Source of the DNA: JAUWKC01 sp035529895
GTDB taxonomy: Bacteria > Planctomycetota > Phycisphaerae > Sedimentisphaerales > Anaerobacaceae
Assembly (NCBI GenBank): GCA_035529895.1
Contig: DATKVV010000046.1
Location: forward strand, 1 to 64,000
Length of the DNA stretch: 64,000 nucleotides
Direction: 5' to 3'
Below the pieces are notes generated by a model. It saw only the letters and a program-made list of their open reading frames with translations. It made no database searches and had not been told where the DNA came from. The first letter of the stretch is position 1. Each line of letters opens with the position of its first letter. Positions 53,732 to 63,472 of this stretch are shown here, piece by piece. Position numbers and translations under genes: made by a program.

Positions 53732-56700
53732 TTAATGCTTTGCTTTCGGAAACACACACGTTACAACTGTGCCCCCTTGCTTGCCCTTGCAGACATCAAG
53801 TGAGCCGCTGATCATTTCGGCGCGGTGGCTCATAATCTGCAATCCCATACCTGCACCCCTGCCCCCCACATCTTCCGGAAAGTCAACGCCGTCGCTTATC
53901 ACCCTCAGGAAGGACTTGTCCCTGTCTGTATCCAGCACCAGTTGAACGTGCTTCGCCTTGCCGTGTTTGATTGCGTTAGTAATGGATTCCTGGGCTATGC
54001 GATAGAGGTTGACCACCGTCGTCGCATCCTCTGCCTTAACCGGCCCGTAACAGTTGAAAGTACAACGGATATTAAAAAGATGCATGGTGTTCGCCGCCAG
54101 TTCCTGCAAGGCCGGGACGAGGTTGTCTGCGTCCAAATCCAGCGGATGAAGCCCTTTGGCCAGGCTTCGCGCCTGGTCGGTGGTCTGGCTTATTAGTTTT
54201 GCTATCGCTTGCACACTCGCCGCCTCTTCGGGCAGCATACGTGCCAGCTTCTGTTCCAGTACTTTCGTCATAAACGCAATTCCCGTAAACTGTTGCCCGA
54301 TACTATCATGTAATTCCTGTCCAATCAACCTCTTTTCTCTTTCGCTGACATCCAGTATATCCCTTTCGAGCCGTTTCCGCCGGTCGATTTCCTGAACCAA
54401 TTGCTCATTGGTTTCGGTCAATTCCGACGTGCGAGCCTGTACAAGTCTTTCCAGATGCTCGCGATATTCCCTCAAGTCTTCTTCGGCCTGCTTGCGGTCG
54501 GTGATATCACTGCCATAGACATTAACATACCCGCTGCTTGTAACCGGCGCCACCGTCAGCGAAAAGATTTTATCGCCGGAGGATGTCTCAAGTTCTTCCT
54601 TTAAGCCCGACTTAAGTACGCGTAAGACATACTGGTGCCAGTTCTCCGGCACATTCTCACCCACCCTGCAGCCCCACTCTTTCAAAAGTTCCCCCCCTGC
54701 CGAATTTGTGTAAAGAACCGTGGCGTCTTTTGCTATGCGCATCACCGGATAGGGGTTTTCGGAAGGAAATCTGGCCGCGTCTTTGATCTCTTCCTCGGCC
54801 TTTATTCTTGCCAGGCCAATGCCGATGCTGACACATAATCCCTCGAAGAAGCGAATCATCTCAGGCGAAAAACGCCCCGGCCAGTTGTCGTTCAGTTGCA
54901 GCAGGCCGATGATCTGCTCGCCTGAACGCAGGGGAATCAACGCTAAAGATTCGTAACCGGCCTGATTGCAGCGATTTCGTGTGTTGACTTGCCAGTCTGC
55001 AGGCGTGGTTGTCTTCAGAAGGTTGGTCGTACTGTTGGTCCAGAAGCTTCCTCCTTCCGTGAAAAACGGTAACGAGGGGTCCGTGCGGCCCGACAGGATA
55101 TTTCCACAGGTACATTCCAGAAATGGCCGGCCTTTGAGGTCGCGGATAATCCGGCCGTTCTCATCTCGGGCACACAGATAATTCTCCTTGTTCACAAACT
55201 CGTCCGAAAAACCGTTCACTTCGAAATACGGAAAATCCTCTTTCTCTCGCAGGCGAACTCCCACTGCCGCAAAACCGGTGGCCTTTCGTATCAAACTCAC
55301 AATTTTACGAATCAGCTCTCGCGCCTCGCTTTCGCGGTTAAGAACGTGCAGGATTTTCCCCGCCAACTGCTGGCAGAGTTCTGCCTCTTTGAGTTCGGTA
55401 ATATCCGTAACAGCGCCGAGGCTGCCCGCAAACTTGCCGTCCGCATCGAAAAACGCCGCGGGAGATACGAGAGTATAAATGGTCCGACCGTCTTTTGCCC
55501 GCCAGCCTATCTCGTAGCTTTTTGCCTCTCCCTTGATTCTCCGGGCCATCTGCTTCTTCATCAGTTTCTTGTAGTCATCCTCTATAAACTCAAGAAGATG
55601 ATGATTCAACATCTCCTGCCGGGCGTAGCCGAGCATCTCACAGAAACTGTCGTTCACGTACGTCAGAACGTAGCTTCGGTTGGTGAGGGTCAATCCTTCG
55701 TTCATTGTTTCAACCAGGCTGCGGTGTTTTTCCTCACTCTTGCGCAGTGCCTCTTCCGCCTGCTTGCGCTTGGTGATGTCCTGTACAATACCGAGCATCC
55801 GAGTTGCACGGGCGGTTTCATCCCGGATAACACCGCCTTTTTCCGAAACCCAGTGAAGCGTCCCGTCCGGCCACACGATACGGTGCTCAATGGCGTAATC
55901 CCTGCCTTCTTCCACACAGGCACGCACCGAATCCACTACATACTTGCGGTCATCGGGATGGACGCATTCGAGAAACGCCTCGTACGTTGCGCCGAATTGG
56001 CCTCGCCCAAACCCGAACATAGGTTCTATCTGCTCAAACCACGTCAATTTGCCGGTAAGGATATCCCAGTCCCAACTGCCAATATTGGCTGCGTGCTGGG
56101 CAAGGGCATAGCGTTCTTCACTGCGCTTCAATGCTTCCTCGGCCTGCTTGCGGTCGGTGATGTCCCGCCAGATGCTCAGAATGCAATCTCTCCCGCCGAT
56201 ACAAATACCCCTGCTGCTTACCAGAACGTCCCGTATTTGCCCGCTTTTTGTCCTGTGTTTCGTCTCAAAGACGCCAGCCCCTTCGCTTACAATCCTCTTG
56301 AGGTGCTTCGCGACTTCCCTGCCGGACTCAAAAACCTCAAAGTCTGATATCTTGAGCGTTCGGAATTCTTCCCGGCAATAGCCGAGGTTCTCGTGAGCGG
56401 TGTCGTTGAACTCCACGAGCTCCCCGTTTTCCGCGTCAATAAGCACAATCGAATCGGCCGCTTGCTCGAAGATAGCCCGGTATTTATCCTCGCTCTCTCG
56501 CAGCGCTTCCTCTGCCTTCTTGCGCTGTTTTTCCTGTCTGTCTCTCTGCAGCCTCGCATGGAGAACCGGTGCTATGCGGCCGGCGATACCTTCGAGGAAC
56601 TCCAGGTCTTTCTCGCCATAGTCCGTCGCCCTGTTGGCCGCTTCCAGAAGCCCAACTGCCTCGCCGCCATACATAATGGGCGCCACCAGAACGTTTGTTA

Positions 56701-59284
56701 TGGGAACATGGCCCTTGGGCACGTGTAAGCCTTCATTCGCATAAAGGCTCCTTTTTTCTATCAGCGCACGACCCCAGATGCCGCCCCATTTCTCGCGCGG
56801 GTATACTATTGTCTTGTCGGGAACCTGGCACTGCTCCCAGATGTTTCTGGTCATAGAGGGGATAATCAGGGTTTCCTGCTCGTCTATGTATCCAAAGATG
56901 CCGTATTTGCTTTCCATCGCCTCCAAAATCACTTCCAACACCTCTCGGTACATCTGGTCGTCGGCAGTGGTCAGGAGTATTTGGGCGATCCGGTTCTTGA
57001 TGCTCAACTGTCGCTGCGACTCCCGCATCGTCTCCTCTGCTTGCTTGCGCTCGGTAATGTCGCGGACAATAGCGGCGAAAAAAACTTCTTCGCCCGCCTT
57101 CCAGGTCGCCAGCGAAAGCTCGAGTGGGAATTCGCTGCCGTCTCTTCTTCGCCCGGCTAACTCAACCGTTCTTCCAATAATTTCGGATTTCCAGGTTGAA
57201 AGGATTCGTTCCATTCCCTTTTCATGAGCCTCCCGGAAACGCTCGGGCATTATTATACCGGCGGACTTGCCGAGCATCTCCTCAGCCGAATACCCAAAAG
57301 CGGCCTCGGCGCCTCGGTTCCATAGGATTACCATGCCCCGGCTGTCGATTGAGATGATAGCGTCGCTTGCTGTTTCCGCAACCGAACGAAATCGCTGCTC
57401 GCTCCTTTCAAGCGATTCCAACACCCGGCTGTTCTGCAGCGCAACCACGGCAAGCTCACCAAATGCGGTCGCCATTTGAGCATCGTTTTGGGTGAAACCG
57501 CCGGGCTTGTTCGCAAGGCCGAGCAGTCCAACCACCTTCTGTTCAATCGCCAGTGGGGCAAAAAGAACATTATCAAGGCTTGTGTGCCCCTCCGGCATGA
57601 ATTTCATCCACTCACTATTGGCAAAATCGTTCTCATACACGGCCCTGCCCGTGCGATAAGCCTCCGCACGAAGGCCCCGAACAGGCATCCCAAGGCTCGG
57701 GTCAACCCTGCAGGTACGCCCGCCCGAGTCCAAAAAAACAAGATCGTTCTCCGTCCCATCCTTGTTCAGAAGGGCCACGTATCCCGCCGTTGCACCTGTC
57801 AGACCCTTGCAGGTATCGAAGATGGACCTCGCTGCATCGCTGAATTCTCGACTCGCCAAAACCGCACGCGAACCTTCCAGAAGGGCCGACGTCTCCGCAG
57901 CACGTTGACGAGATTCCTCCAGCGCCCTCTGCAACGCCTCCTCCGCCTGCTTGCGCTCAGTGATATCCGTACTTACTGCAAAGCTGCCCGCAAAATTGCC
58001 GGCTGAATCCAGCACCACCCTCGGCGAGACAATCGTTGTAACCTCTCTGCCGCCCCGCCCACGTACGGTTACTTCGTAGGATTCCGCTTTCCCACTTCTT
58101 CGTTCTTGCAGTTGTTCTCCCACGATTCTCCGATTATCCCCGTCGGCAAAGTCCGTCGCCGGACGGCCGATTATTTCATCGCGGGAATATCCCAGCATTT
58201 CACAGTAGCGGCCGTTGACGTAGGTAATCACGCCCTTATCGTCCAGTACGCTCAGACCGTCATTCATTGTCTCGACCAGCATGCGATATCGTTCCCGGCT
58301 TTCCTGCAGCGCCCGCTCCGCCCGCTTGTGCTCGGTGATATCGCACTGAGTCCAAATAAAGTTCGATATTTCGCCGTCTTTATTCTTAACTGTGCTTATT
58401 ACCGCATGCGTTGTAAATTCCGCGCCGTCTTTTTTTTTGTTGTTAACTTCTCCTTCCCAAAAGCCGTGCTTTTTTACAGCCTTGATAAAGTCTCTCGAAG
58501 TCTTTTCAGGTCTCGGCCCTGCGTTTAAGATTGGAACGTACTGTCCGATTAGTTCACCCTTTGCGTAGCCAAAAAGTTTATCAGTAGACTCATTCGCGTA
58601 GACAATCTTCCCATCCGCAGTCGTAATAAGCATACCCTCTTTGGTAATCTCAGCGGCCTTCAGAAGTCTTTCTCTTTCCGCCCGCACCTTCTTGTGCCCG
58701 GTGCTTTCGATAACTTCCCACTTGCCTTCGCGCTTAACAAAAGCAAACTGATGGTTGCCAACCACATCCAGGATTTCTGAGGCCGTACACTTATCAAGCG
58801 AATACGTGCATAGGGCCAGCATCCGATATTTGCCTATGACACTGTCTACGACAGCCTCATAATCGGTGAAGTTCGCCCAGTCTTTCTTCTGAAGCCAAAA
58901 AGTATTGCCCGTGAGGCGAAGCCCGTCAAATCCGTTCTCAAGCGCCTGCTTCTCCTTTCTTACCCAGCCCTGCAGCACCTCGTCGGCGTCAAAACGTCCC
59001 GACCTGCTGTACCATTGGCTGTAGTCGAGAATTTCTATTTGCCCCTTTTTGACATAGTCCTCCAGCTTTTTTACTTTCTTCTTCAACGCTCTGCGAGCGT
59101 CTTCAACCGCTAAAGGTTCCGAAGTAACCCACATGCAGAATTCGTTGTCTTTCAGTCCGGCCTCGAAATACGGTACTAATGTGTCCAACAAATCTTGTTT
59201 GCTCTGATAGAACTGGCAGAAGTGCGTCCCCCAGGGAACATCGCCCACAATATCCACTCCCGTCCTTCTCATGCTCCTTTCCAT
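53732..59284 (-). CDS. Giant multi-PAS/GAF sensor histidine kinase with MEDS domain
   Basis: 1850 residues, no membrane span. The ATG at 59284 has GGAGG 8 bases upstream. Order: MEDS/DcmR-type sensory domain (about 1-205, starting GDVPWGTHFCQFY); PAS1 (215-340); PAS2 (345-465); GAF1 (475-650); PAS3 (650-775); GAF2 (780-960); PAS4 (970-1090); PAS5 (1095-1225); PAS6 (1225-1350); GAF3 with a Cys cluster (ECTCGN, 1350-1550); PAS7 (1550-1650); then HisKA_3 with phospho-His1659 (GQELHDSIGQQFTG) and HATPase_c (AQESITNAIKHG; GRGAGMGLQI), as in NarX/DegS. PAS ends repeat DITERKQAEEAL. A cytoplasmic kinase integrating several small-molecule or redox signals is inferred; ligands unknown. It pairs with the downstream response regulator. 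Confidence 0.9.
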   Translation of the reverse strand: MERSMRRTGVDIVGDVPWGTHFCQFYQSKQDLLDTLVPYFEAGLKDNEFCMWVTSEPLAVEDARRALKKKVKKLEDYVKKGQIEILDYSQWYSRSGRFDADEVLQGWVRKEKQALENGFDGLRLTGNTFWLQKKDWANFTDYEAVVDSVIGKYRMLALCTYSLDKCTASEILDVVGNHQFAFVKREGKWEVIESTGHKKVRAERERLLKAAEITKEGMLITTADGKIVYANESTDKLFGYAKGELIGQYVPILNAGPRPEKTSRDFIKAVKKHGFWEGEVNNKKKDGAEFTTHAVISTVKNKDGEISNFIWTQCDITEHKRAERALQESRERYRMLVETMNDGLSVLDDKGVITYVNGRYCEMLGYSRDEIIGRPATDFADGDNRRIVGEQLQERRSGKAESYEVTVRGRGGREVTTIVSPRVVLDSAGNFAGSFAVSTDITERKQAEEALQRALEESRQRAAETSALLEGSRAVLASREFSDAARSIFDTCKGLTGATAGYVALLNKDGTENDLVFLDSGGRTCRVDPSLGMPVRGLRAEAYRTGRAVYENDFANSEWMKFMPEGHTSLDNVLFAPLAIEQKVVGLLGLANKPGGFTQNDAQMATAFGELAVVALQNSRVLESLERSEQRFRSVAETASDAIISIDSRGMVILWNRGAEAAFGYSAEEMLGKSAGIIMPERFREAHEKGMERILSTWKSEIIGRTVELAGRRRDGSEFPLELSLATWKAGEEVFFAAIVRDITERKQAEETMRESQRQLSIKNRIAQILLTTADDQMYREVLEVILEAMESKYGIFGYIDEQETLIIPSMTRNIWEQCQVPDKTIVYPREKWGGIWGRALIEKRSLYANEGLHVPKGHVPITNVLVAPIMYGGEAVGLLEAANRATDYGEKDLEFLEGIAGRIAPVLHARLQRDRQEKQRKKAEEALRESEDKYRAIFEQAADSIVLIDAENGELVEFNDTAHENLGYCREEFRTLKISDFEVFESGREVAKHLKRIVSEGAGVFETKHRTKSGQIRDVLVSSRGICIGGRDCILSIWRDITDRKQAEEALKRSEERYALAQHAANIGSWDWDILTGKLTWFEQIEPMFGFGRGQFGATYEAFLECVHPDDRKYVVDSVRACVEEGRDYAIEHRIVWPDGTLHWVSEKGGVIRDETARATRMLGIVQDITKRKQAEEALRKSEEKHRSLVETMNEGLTLTNRSYVLTYVNDSFCEMLGYARQEMLNHHLLEFIEDDYKKLMKKQMARRIKGEAKSYEIGWRAKDGRTIYTLVSPAAFFDADGKFAGSLGAVTDITELKEAELCQQLAGKILHVLNRESEARELIRKIVSLIRKATGFAAVGVRLREKEDFPYFEVNGFSDEFVNKENYLCARDENGRIIRDLKGRPFLECTCGNILSGRTDPSLPFFTEGGSFWTNSTTNLLKTTTPADWQVNTRNRCNQAGYESLALIPLRSGEQIIGLLQLNDNWPGRFSPEMIRFFEGLCVSIGIGLARIKAEEEIKDAARFPSENPYPVMRIAKDATVLYTNSAGGELLKEWGCRVGENVPENWHQYVLRVLKSGLKEELETSSGDKIFSLTVAPVTSSGYVNVYGSDITDRKQAEEDLREYREHLERLVQARTSELTETNEQLVQEIDRRKRLERDILDVSEREKRLIGQELHDSIGQQFTGIAFMTKVLEQKLARMLPEEAASVQAIAKLISQTTDQARSLAKGLHPLDLDADNLVPALQELAANTMHLFNIRCTFNCYGPVKAEDATTVVNLYRIAQESITNAIKHGKAKHVQLVLDTDRDKSFLRVISDGVDFPEDVGGRGAGMGLQIMSHRAEMISGSLDVCKGKQGGTVVTCVFPKAKH

Positions 59285-59916
59285 CTCAGTTCCCTCCAAT
59301 TCTTTGGTTGCACCAGTTGATATGTCGGGGTGTGGACCGGTTCGGCGCCGTAAATAAGCAAGCAGCCAATATACAAATGGCGCCGACAGCATCTATGCAC
59401 GGGTTGGTGCCGGCTGCAGGTCAGCATAAAAACAGCGGAAGCCGCGGTGACAGGGAATGCTTTTGCAGGAGCAGACAAGAAGAGGTAGTCGCAGAGATGG
59501 GTTGCATACAACCCGAACAAGATAATCGCGCCAAGCAGGATTGTCTTATTTCTACCGAGCATAGAAAATCGCTTTTCTACTCGAACACCCCAGCGTTGGG
59601 AAGAATTTCCCGGCCACTTAGCATAATTAAATTATAATAAGCGGACGCCCGGCAAAAATCAAGAGATTTTCTGCCAGCACACGCATCGTTTTTCTCTCTT
59701 ACGCGTTGGCCGTCTTCGTTCGCTCCCCCGACCCCTGCTCCTGTCCAAAGCAGCTATGAGGCTGCAAAGAACTCTCCATCTGCCGTCTTCGACGCACCAA
59801 AGAACTCTTGGCGTTGCACCGCAAAAGCGGGCGTGCTTGGCTGAAATGCTCGAAAATCTTCCTCCTTTGCCAGACCGTCCGACGGCTGGGCCTGCCCCTT
59901 CAGCATGGCCGTTACC
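59285..59916. other. Upstream region of the sensor kinase
   Basis: 632 bases between the kinase start and the CNNM/CBS gene. The left part holds a possible frameshifted small membrane protein gene (see separate entry). TATAAT read leftward near 59632-59637 could be a -10 box, with only a poor -35. The remainder (about 59640-59916) shows no gene or RNA that could be recognised. Confidence 0.45.
59288..59562 (-). pseudogene. Possible frameshifted two-span small membrane protein
   Basis: One frame starting at 59562 reads like a membrane protein (NKTILLGAIILFGLYATHLC, then FPVTAASAVFML) but changes to Cys/Arg/His-rich sequence after about 50 codons. At that point another frame continues with hydrophobic then basic sequence, APFVYWLLAYLRRRTGPHPD. 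Joined, they would make a normal protein of about 80-90 residues with two spans. This suggests an indel in the gene or the sequence, or recoding. There is no ribosome site before the ATG, so the case is moderate. Confidence 0.35.
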
Positions 59917-60927
59917 CTACCACTCGGCCAATTCTCCCACTACCTCCTCGACCAAATCTTTCATGGTTACGATGCCAAGGGGCCTTTCCCGGCCGGCGTG
60001 GCCGGCCCTCGTAACCAAAACAATTTTCTGGTTTTCACGCTGCATAACATTCATCGCCTCGATAACCGGTGTATCTGCCGAAAGCTCGCGGATCGGCCTT
60101 ATGAAACGTTGTAAATCCCTAAATTCCCCTCCTGACGTCAGCGCTTCATAAATATCTATGAAACCCACAATGTTGGCTGGTTGACCTTCATAAACCGCAA
60201 GACGTGTAAAGGCACACTTTTCCAATATGTTCAACAGCACCGAATTATCAGAATTTCGCGCGACCATCTGGACCTTGTTAATCGGCGTCATCACCGACCT
60301 TATCCGAATGTTCTGAATAGTCACAACCCGGTTGATTATCTCCGTCTGTACAGGGCTCAGGAACGCCTCCTCTCGTGTCTCCCGCAGAATTGCCTTGATG
60401 TGGTGTTCCCGCGCATCCGATATTACTGTTTCAGCCGATAAAGGCGTCCCTGTTAATTTTACAAAGCCGCGGGATAAAAACTTGAGCAGCGGCGCCACCC
60501 CGGACCACGTAAACAGCTCCCTGAATGCAAATAAGACCGTTGCAAGCGAGGGCATAAGCGAGTCGGCACGGTAAAAGAAAATATTCTTGGGAACCAGTTC
60601 CGAGAATACAAATAGCGTCGGAGCTGTGATAAATGTTGCAAACAGCTCGGCTGTGTGCTCGCCCCCTGTCCTGCCCAGCAGCATTAGCGTAACAATACCC
60701 GTGGCAAAATATTCGGCGAGATTTGTGCCTATCAGCATCGAAAGAAGAAAACCGGGACTGTCATCCATCGCCTTGGCCAGGATGATATATGACAATTGCT
60801 TCTTCTCAATGCCGAGCCGCAGCCGCAGCCGGCTGAGCTGGTACATCCCCGTCTCAGCGCCGGCGAACAAACCCGCCGCAACAATGAAAACAACCGCTGC
60901 CGCTGTCAGGATTATGCTATTGACCAT
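59917..60927 (-). CDS. CNNM transmembrane/CBS-domain protein, short form
   Basis: 336 residues. N-terminal CNNM (DUF21) membrane domain with about four spans (AAAVVFIVAAGLFAGAETGMYQ; IGTNLAEYFATGIV; SELVPKNIF), then a CBS pair (IRIRSVMTPINKVQMV; ADTPVIEAMNVM; PLGIVTMKDLVEEVVGEL). CNNM/CorC proteins export magnesium or sense divalent cations and nucleotides. The C-terminal CorC_HlyC domain is missing, unlike in its neighbour. Its start overlaps the end of the upstream paralog by 11 bases. The two unequal paralogs may form a heteromer, an arrangement known for other CNNM pairs. Confidence 0.9.
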   Translation of the reverse strand: MVNSIILTAAAVVFIVAAGLFAGAETGMYQLSRLRLRLGIEKKQLSYIILAKAMDDSPGFLLSMLIGTNLAEYFATGIVTLMLLGRTGGEHTAELFATFITAPTLFVFSELVPKNIFFYRADSLMPSLATVLFAFRELFTWSGVAPLLKFLSRGFVKLTGTPLSAETVISDAREHHIKAILRETREEAFLSPVQTEIINRVVTIQNIRIRSVMTPINKVQMVARNSDNSVLLNILEKCAFTRLAVYEGQPANIVGFIDIYEALTSGGEFRDLQRFIRPIRELSADTPVIEAMNVMQRENQKIVLVTRAGHAGRERPLGIVTMKDLVEEVVGELAEW

Positions 60928-62173
60928 TTCTTGGCATCGGCCCCACAGTTAGTATTACCGTTTCGACTCGGTGCTTATGCATTCGCTCAACAGTAAACTT
61001 CAAATTGTTCCAATACGCCGCATCCCCGCTTTTCGGTATCTTGCCCAGAAGCGACGTTACCAGCCCCCCGATCGTGGAAAACCTGCTTTCCGACGCCTCG
61101 ATACCGAACACCTCCGCCCACTCGCGAACAGCCAGACCGCCCGCCAGCCGGTACTCGAATGGACCTATCAGCTCGATAGGCTCGATTCCGCATGGAGGCT
61201 CAATCGGCCCAAGCAGCTCTTCGGCAATATCCTCCAGACGCACCGAGCCTGCAATGCCGCCGTACTCATCGACAACTATTGCTATGTCGCTGTGTGTAGT
61301 GCGAAAGAATTCGAGCAGAGACTCGACCGTCTTTTGTTCCGGGACAAAGTGCACCTGCTGAACGAGTTTGTCCACCGGCGTCCCCGGCCGAAGCAAAAGC
61401 TGCCGCAAATGAACCAGCCCCACTATGTTGTCCATTTTCCCCGCGTATACAGGCAGCTTGGTCAGATGGTTTCTCTGCATTATTTCAACCGCTTTTTGGT
61501 ACGACGCCGTTGCTGCACACGCTGCCATATCGACCCTCGGCCGCATAACATGTCGAACCTTGAGAAAACCCAGTTCGATAATCTCGCCCAGAAGCTTATT
61601 CTCATCCAGGCTGAGCAGGCCCCGTTTGCAAACCTGCTCGATAAGCGACTTGATTTCACCTGTAGTTATCGGCTTGGGATGCTTGCCCGGACCCAGCACC
61701 AGCCGAAGCGCCGGCTCCACCAGCACAAACCGGAATATATAAACAATCGGCCCGAAAACCCGCACGCACACCACGGCCGGCAGCGCGGCCGCAACACTGA
61801 AGGCCTTCGAATTGGCGTACGCCAGCGACTTCGGCACTATCTCCCCGAACAATACCAGCACGGCAAAGCTAACCAGCGCCGCACCCGCCGCCGCCGTCAC
61901 GCTGACTTGTTGCCCAATCCTCGTCGTAAGAACGCTCGCAATCGCGAAAAACAGAACGTTCACCGTCATATTTCCGAACAACAGGCACCCCAGCAGTCGG
62001 CTCGGGTTGTTCAGCAGACCGGCGGCAAGACTCTGGAGTCTGTGCCCTGATTTTTGCAACAGGTTCCTCTGCCTCCGCGAAAGGCTGAAAAAAGCTGTTT
62101 CCGCCCCCGAGAAAAACGCCGAGCACGCCAGCAACAGCAACATCAAAACGATATGGCCGGTGTTTTGAGCCAC
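60917..62173 (-). CDS. CNNM/CBS/CorC_HlyC-domain protein
   Basis: 418 residues. CNNM membrane domain (LLLLACSAFFSGAETAFFSL; FGNMTVNVLFFAIASVL; FGEIVPKSLAYANSKAFSV), CBS pair (VRHVMRPRVDMAACA; NIVGLVHLRQLLL; DIAIVVDEYGGIAGSVRLED) and a C-terminal CorC_HlyC domain (GPFEYRLAGGLAVREWAEVF). It is a probable divalent-cation (magnesium or cobalt) efflux or regulatory membrane protein. It starts 9 bases after the soluble histidine kinase and overlaps the short paralog by 11 bases, so the three form one operon. Confidence 0.92.
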   Translation of the reverse strand: MAQNTGHIVLMLLLLACSAFFSGAETAFFSLSRRQRNLLQKSGHRLQSLAAGLLNNPSRLLGCLLFGNMTVNVLFFAIASVLTTRIGQQVSVTAAAGAALVSFAVLVLFGEIVPKSLAYANSKAFSVAAALPAVVCVRVFGPIVYIFRFVLVEPALRLVLGPGKHPKPITTGEIKSLIEQVCKRGLLSLDENKLLGEIIELGFLKVRHVMRPRVDMAACAATASYQKAVEIMQRNHLTKLPVYAGKMDNIVGLVHLRQLLLRPGTPVDKLVQQVHFVPEQKTVESLLEFFRTTHSDIAIVVDEYGGIAGSVRLEDIAEELLGPIEPPCGIEPIELIGPFEYRLAGGLAVREWAEVFGIEASESRFSTIGGLVTSLLGKIPKSGDAAYWNNLKFTVERMHKHRVETVILTVGPMPRNGQ

Positions 62174-62182
62174 TTTCCCGTA

Positions 62183-62968
62183 TCAATTTGCCTGCCGTTT
62201 CGGCAGGGTTATTCTGAATCTCGTTCCCTCGCCCGATTTGGATTCTACCGAAACCGAGCCGCCGTGAGCATCTATTACCCTCTTGCAGAAGGCAAGGCCG
62301 AGCCCGGCGCCCGCATGTTGAGATGGCGATTTATTGTCTGTTTTCGTGCTGAAGAACGGCTCAAAAACCTGCTTCAGATTGCCTGGCTCAATCCCGCAGC
62401 CCGTATCCCTGACTTCTATCCGAACCACATCCGCGGCCTCCTCAGCTTTGATGGTTAAAACCCCGCCCACCAGCTGCATCGCATCGCGCGCGTTAAGAAT
62501 CAGGTTCATAAAAACCTGCTGAATCTCAACAGGCGCCCCCCAAACCCTCACCTCCTCGGGAATTTCAATATTTACCGTTATCTTATCTTTCCCGAAATCC
62601 CGCCCCAGACAGTTGAAAACCTCCTCAACAAAAACAATAATCCGCGTGCTTTTCTTCTGCTGTGCCTGCCCGTTTGCCAGCGTGAGCATACTGTCCATAA
62701 TCTTCGAAGCACGTTGAGAATTTCGAACTGCTTTTTGAAGCGCCTTCTCGACCAGCAGCTTGTCGTCGGGATTATTAAGCGCAAGGGCCGCATAGCTGCC
62801 CACCGGAGTTAGCAGATTATTAATCTCATGCCCTATCATGCACGCGGCCGTGCCGATATTCGCAAGAGCCTGAAGCCCGCTTATCTGCGACTTCAACGCC
62901 TCGTTTTCCTGCTGCTGCGATGCCGCGTGCCTGTGAAGACAAACACGTTTTTCGATAATACTTGTCAA
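62183..62968 (-). CDS. Soluble histidine kinase without sensor domain
   Basis: 261 residues. A short N-terminal coiled coil (SQQQENEALKSQISGLQALA) leads into a HisKA-type dimer with His47 (MIGHEINNLLTPVGSYAALA), then HATPase_c with N-box (FMNLILNARDAM), DTGCGIEPGN, FEPFFSTK and GLGLAFCKRVIDAHGG. No membrane or ligand domain. The TTG at 62968 is chosen because GGGAG lies 7 bases before it; the in-frame TTG at 63019 overlaps a predicted -10 box. It is first in an operon with two CNNM/CBS proteins and has no adjacent response regulator, so its input and output partners are unknown. Confidence 0.9.
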   Translation of the reverse strand: MTSIIEKRVCLHRHAASQQQENEALKSQISGLQALANIGTAACMIGHEINNLLTPVGSYAALALNNPDDKLLVEKALQKAVRNSQRASKIMDSMLTLANGQAQQKKSTRIIVFVEEVFNCLGRDFGKDKITVNIEIPEEVRVWGAPVEIQQVFMNLILNARDAMQLVGGVLTIKAEEAADVVRIEVRDTGCGIEPGNLKQVFEPFFSTKTDNKSPSQHAGAGLGLAFCKRVIDAHGGSVSVESKSGEGTRFRITLPKRQAN

Positions 62969-63010
62969 CTGTCGGCTCCCGTTATAAAATTGCCTCTTCG
63001 GGTACCGGTT

Positions 63011-63038
63011 ATTATACAAGAAGCCGTTGGCTTACAAG
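63011..63038 (-). promoter_or_regulatory. Predicted promoter of histidine kinase/CNNM operon
   Basis: Read leftward: consensus -10 TATAAT (63016-63011) with a weak -35 CTTGTA (63038-63033) at 16 bases. Predicted start near 63004, 36 bases before the chosen TTG start. Confidence 0.4.
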
Positions 63039-63193
63039 TAGTTATATCGACTTTTGCCGCGTTTGTTCTTGAGCAAAGGTAATGGATATTTCATAGACAG
63101 CCCCTATGGGTGGTGAAAGCCTAACAACCGCAACAGAAGGAAATTACGAATAGGCCGGATGCAATACGATATGCCTAATACGACGGACAACCA

Positions 63194-63460
63194 ATGAACC
63201 AGCAGAGAATTTTAGAAGAGCTCTTGGCGCTGCTTGAGGCCAACGGCGTGGCTATCCGCAATGAGCCGCTCGGCGGAAACGGCGGGGGGCTTTGCACCGT
63301 AAAAGGCGAGAACATTTTCTTCGTCGATACCCAGGCCGCATCCTCAGAAATGGCGGCGCTTTGTGCCGAAGCCGTCGCCAGGGTTATCGATATCGAAAAA
63401 ATTTATATCCGGCCGGAGATTCGTGAATTCATAGAGAGGCATAGGAATCAAATTGCCTGA
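63194..63460 (+). CDS. Small hypothetical protein
   Basis: 88 residues, no signal or membrane segment. A start helix (NQQRILEELLALLEANGVAI) is followed by a Gly-rich turn (PLGGNGGGLCTVKGE), a strand (NIFFVDTQ) and a helix ending in KIYIRPEIREFIE. The alternation of helix and strand looks like a real small folded protein, and it keeps the base usage of the region. No family recognised. It lies 12 bases before the FAD-dependent oxidoreductase on the same strand and is probably cotranscribed; no ribosome site is visible at its ATG. Confidence 0.7.
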   Translation: MNQQRILEELLALLEANGVAIRNEPLGGNGGGLCTVKGENIFFVDTQAASSEMAALCAEAVARVIDIEKIYIRPEIREFIERHRNQIA

Positions 63461-63472
63461 GGGAATCGGAAG

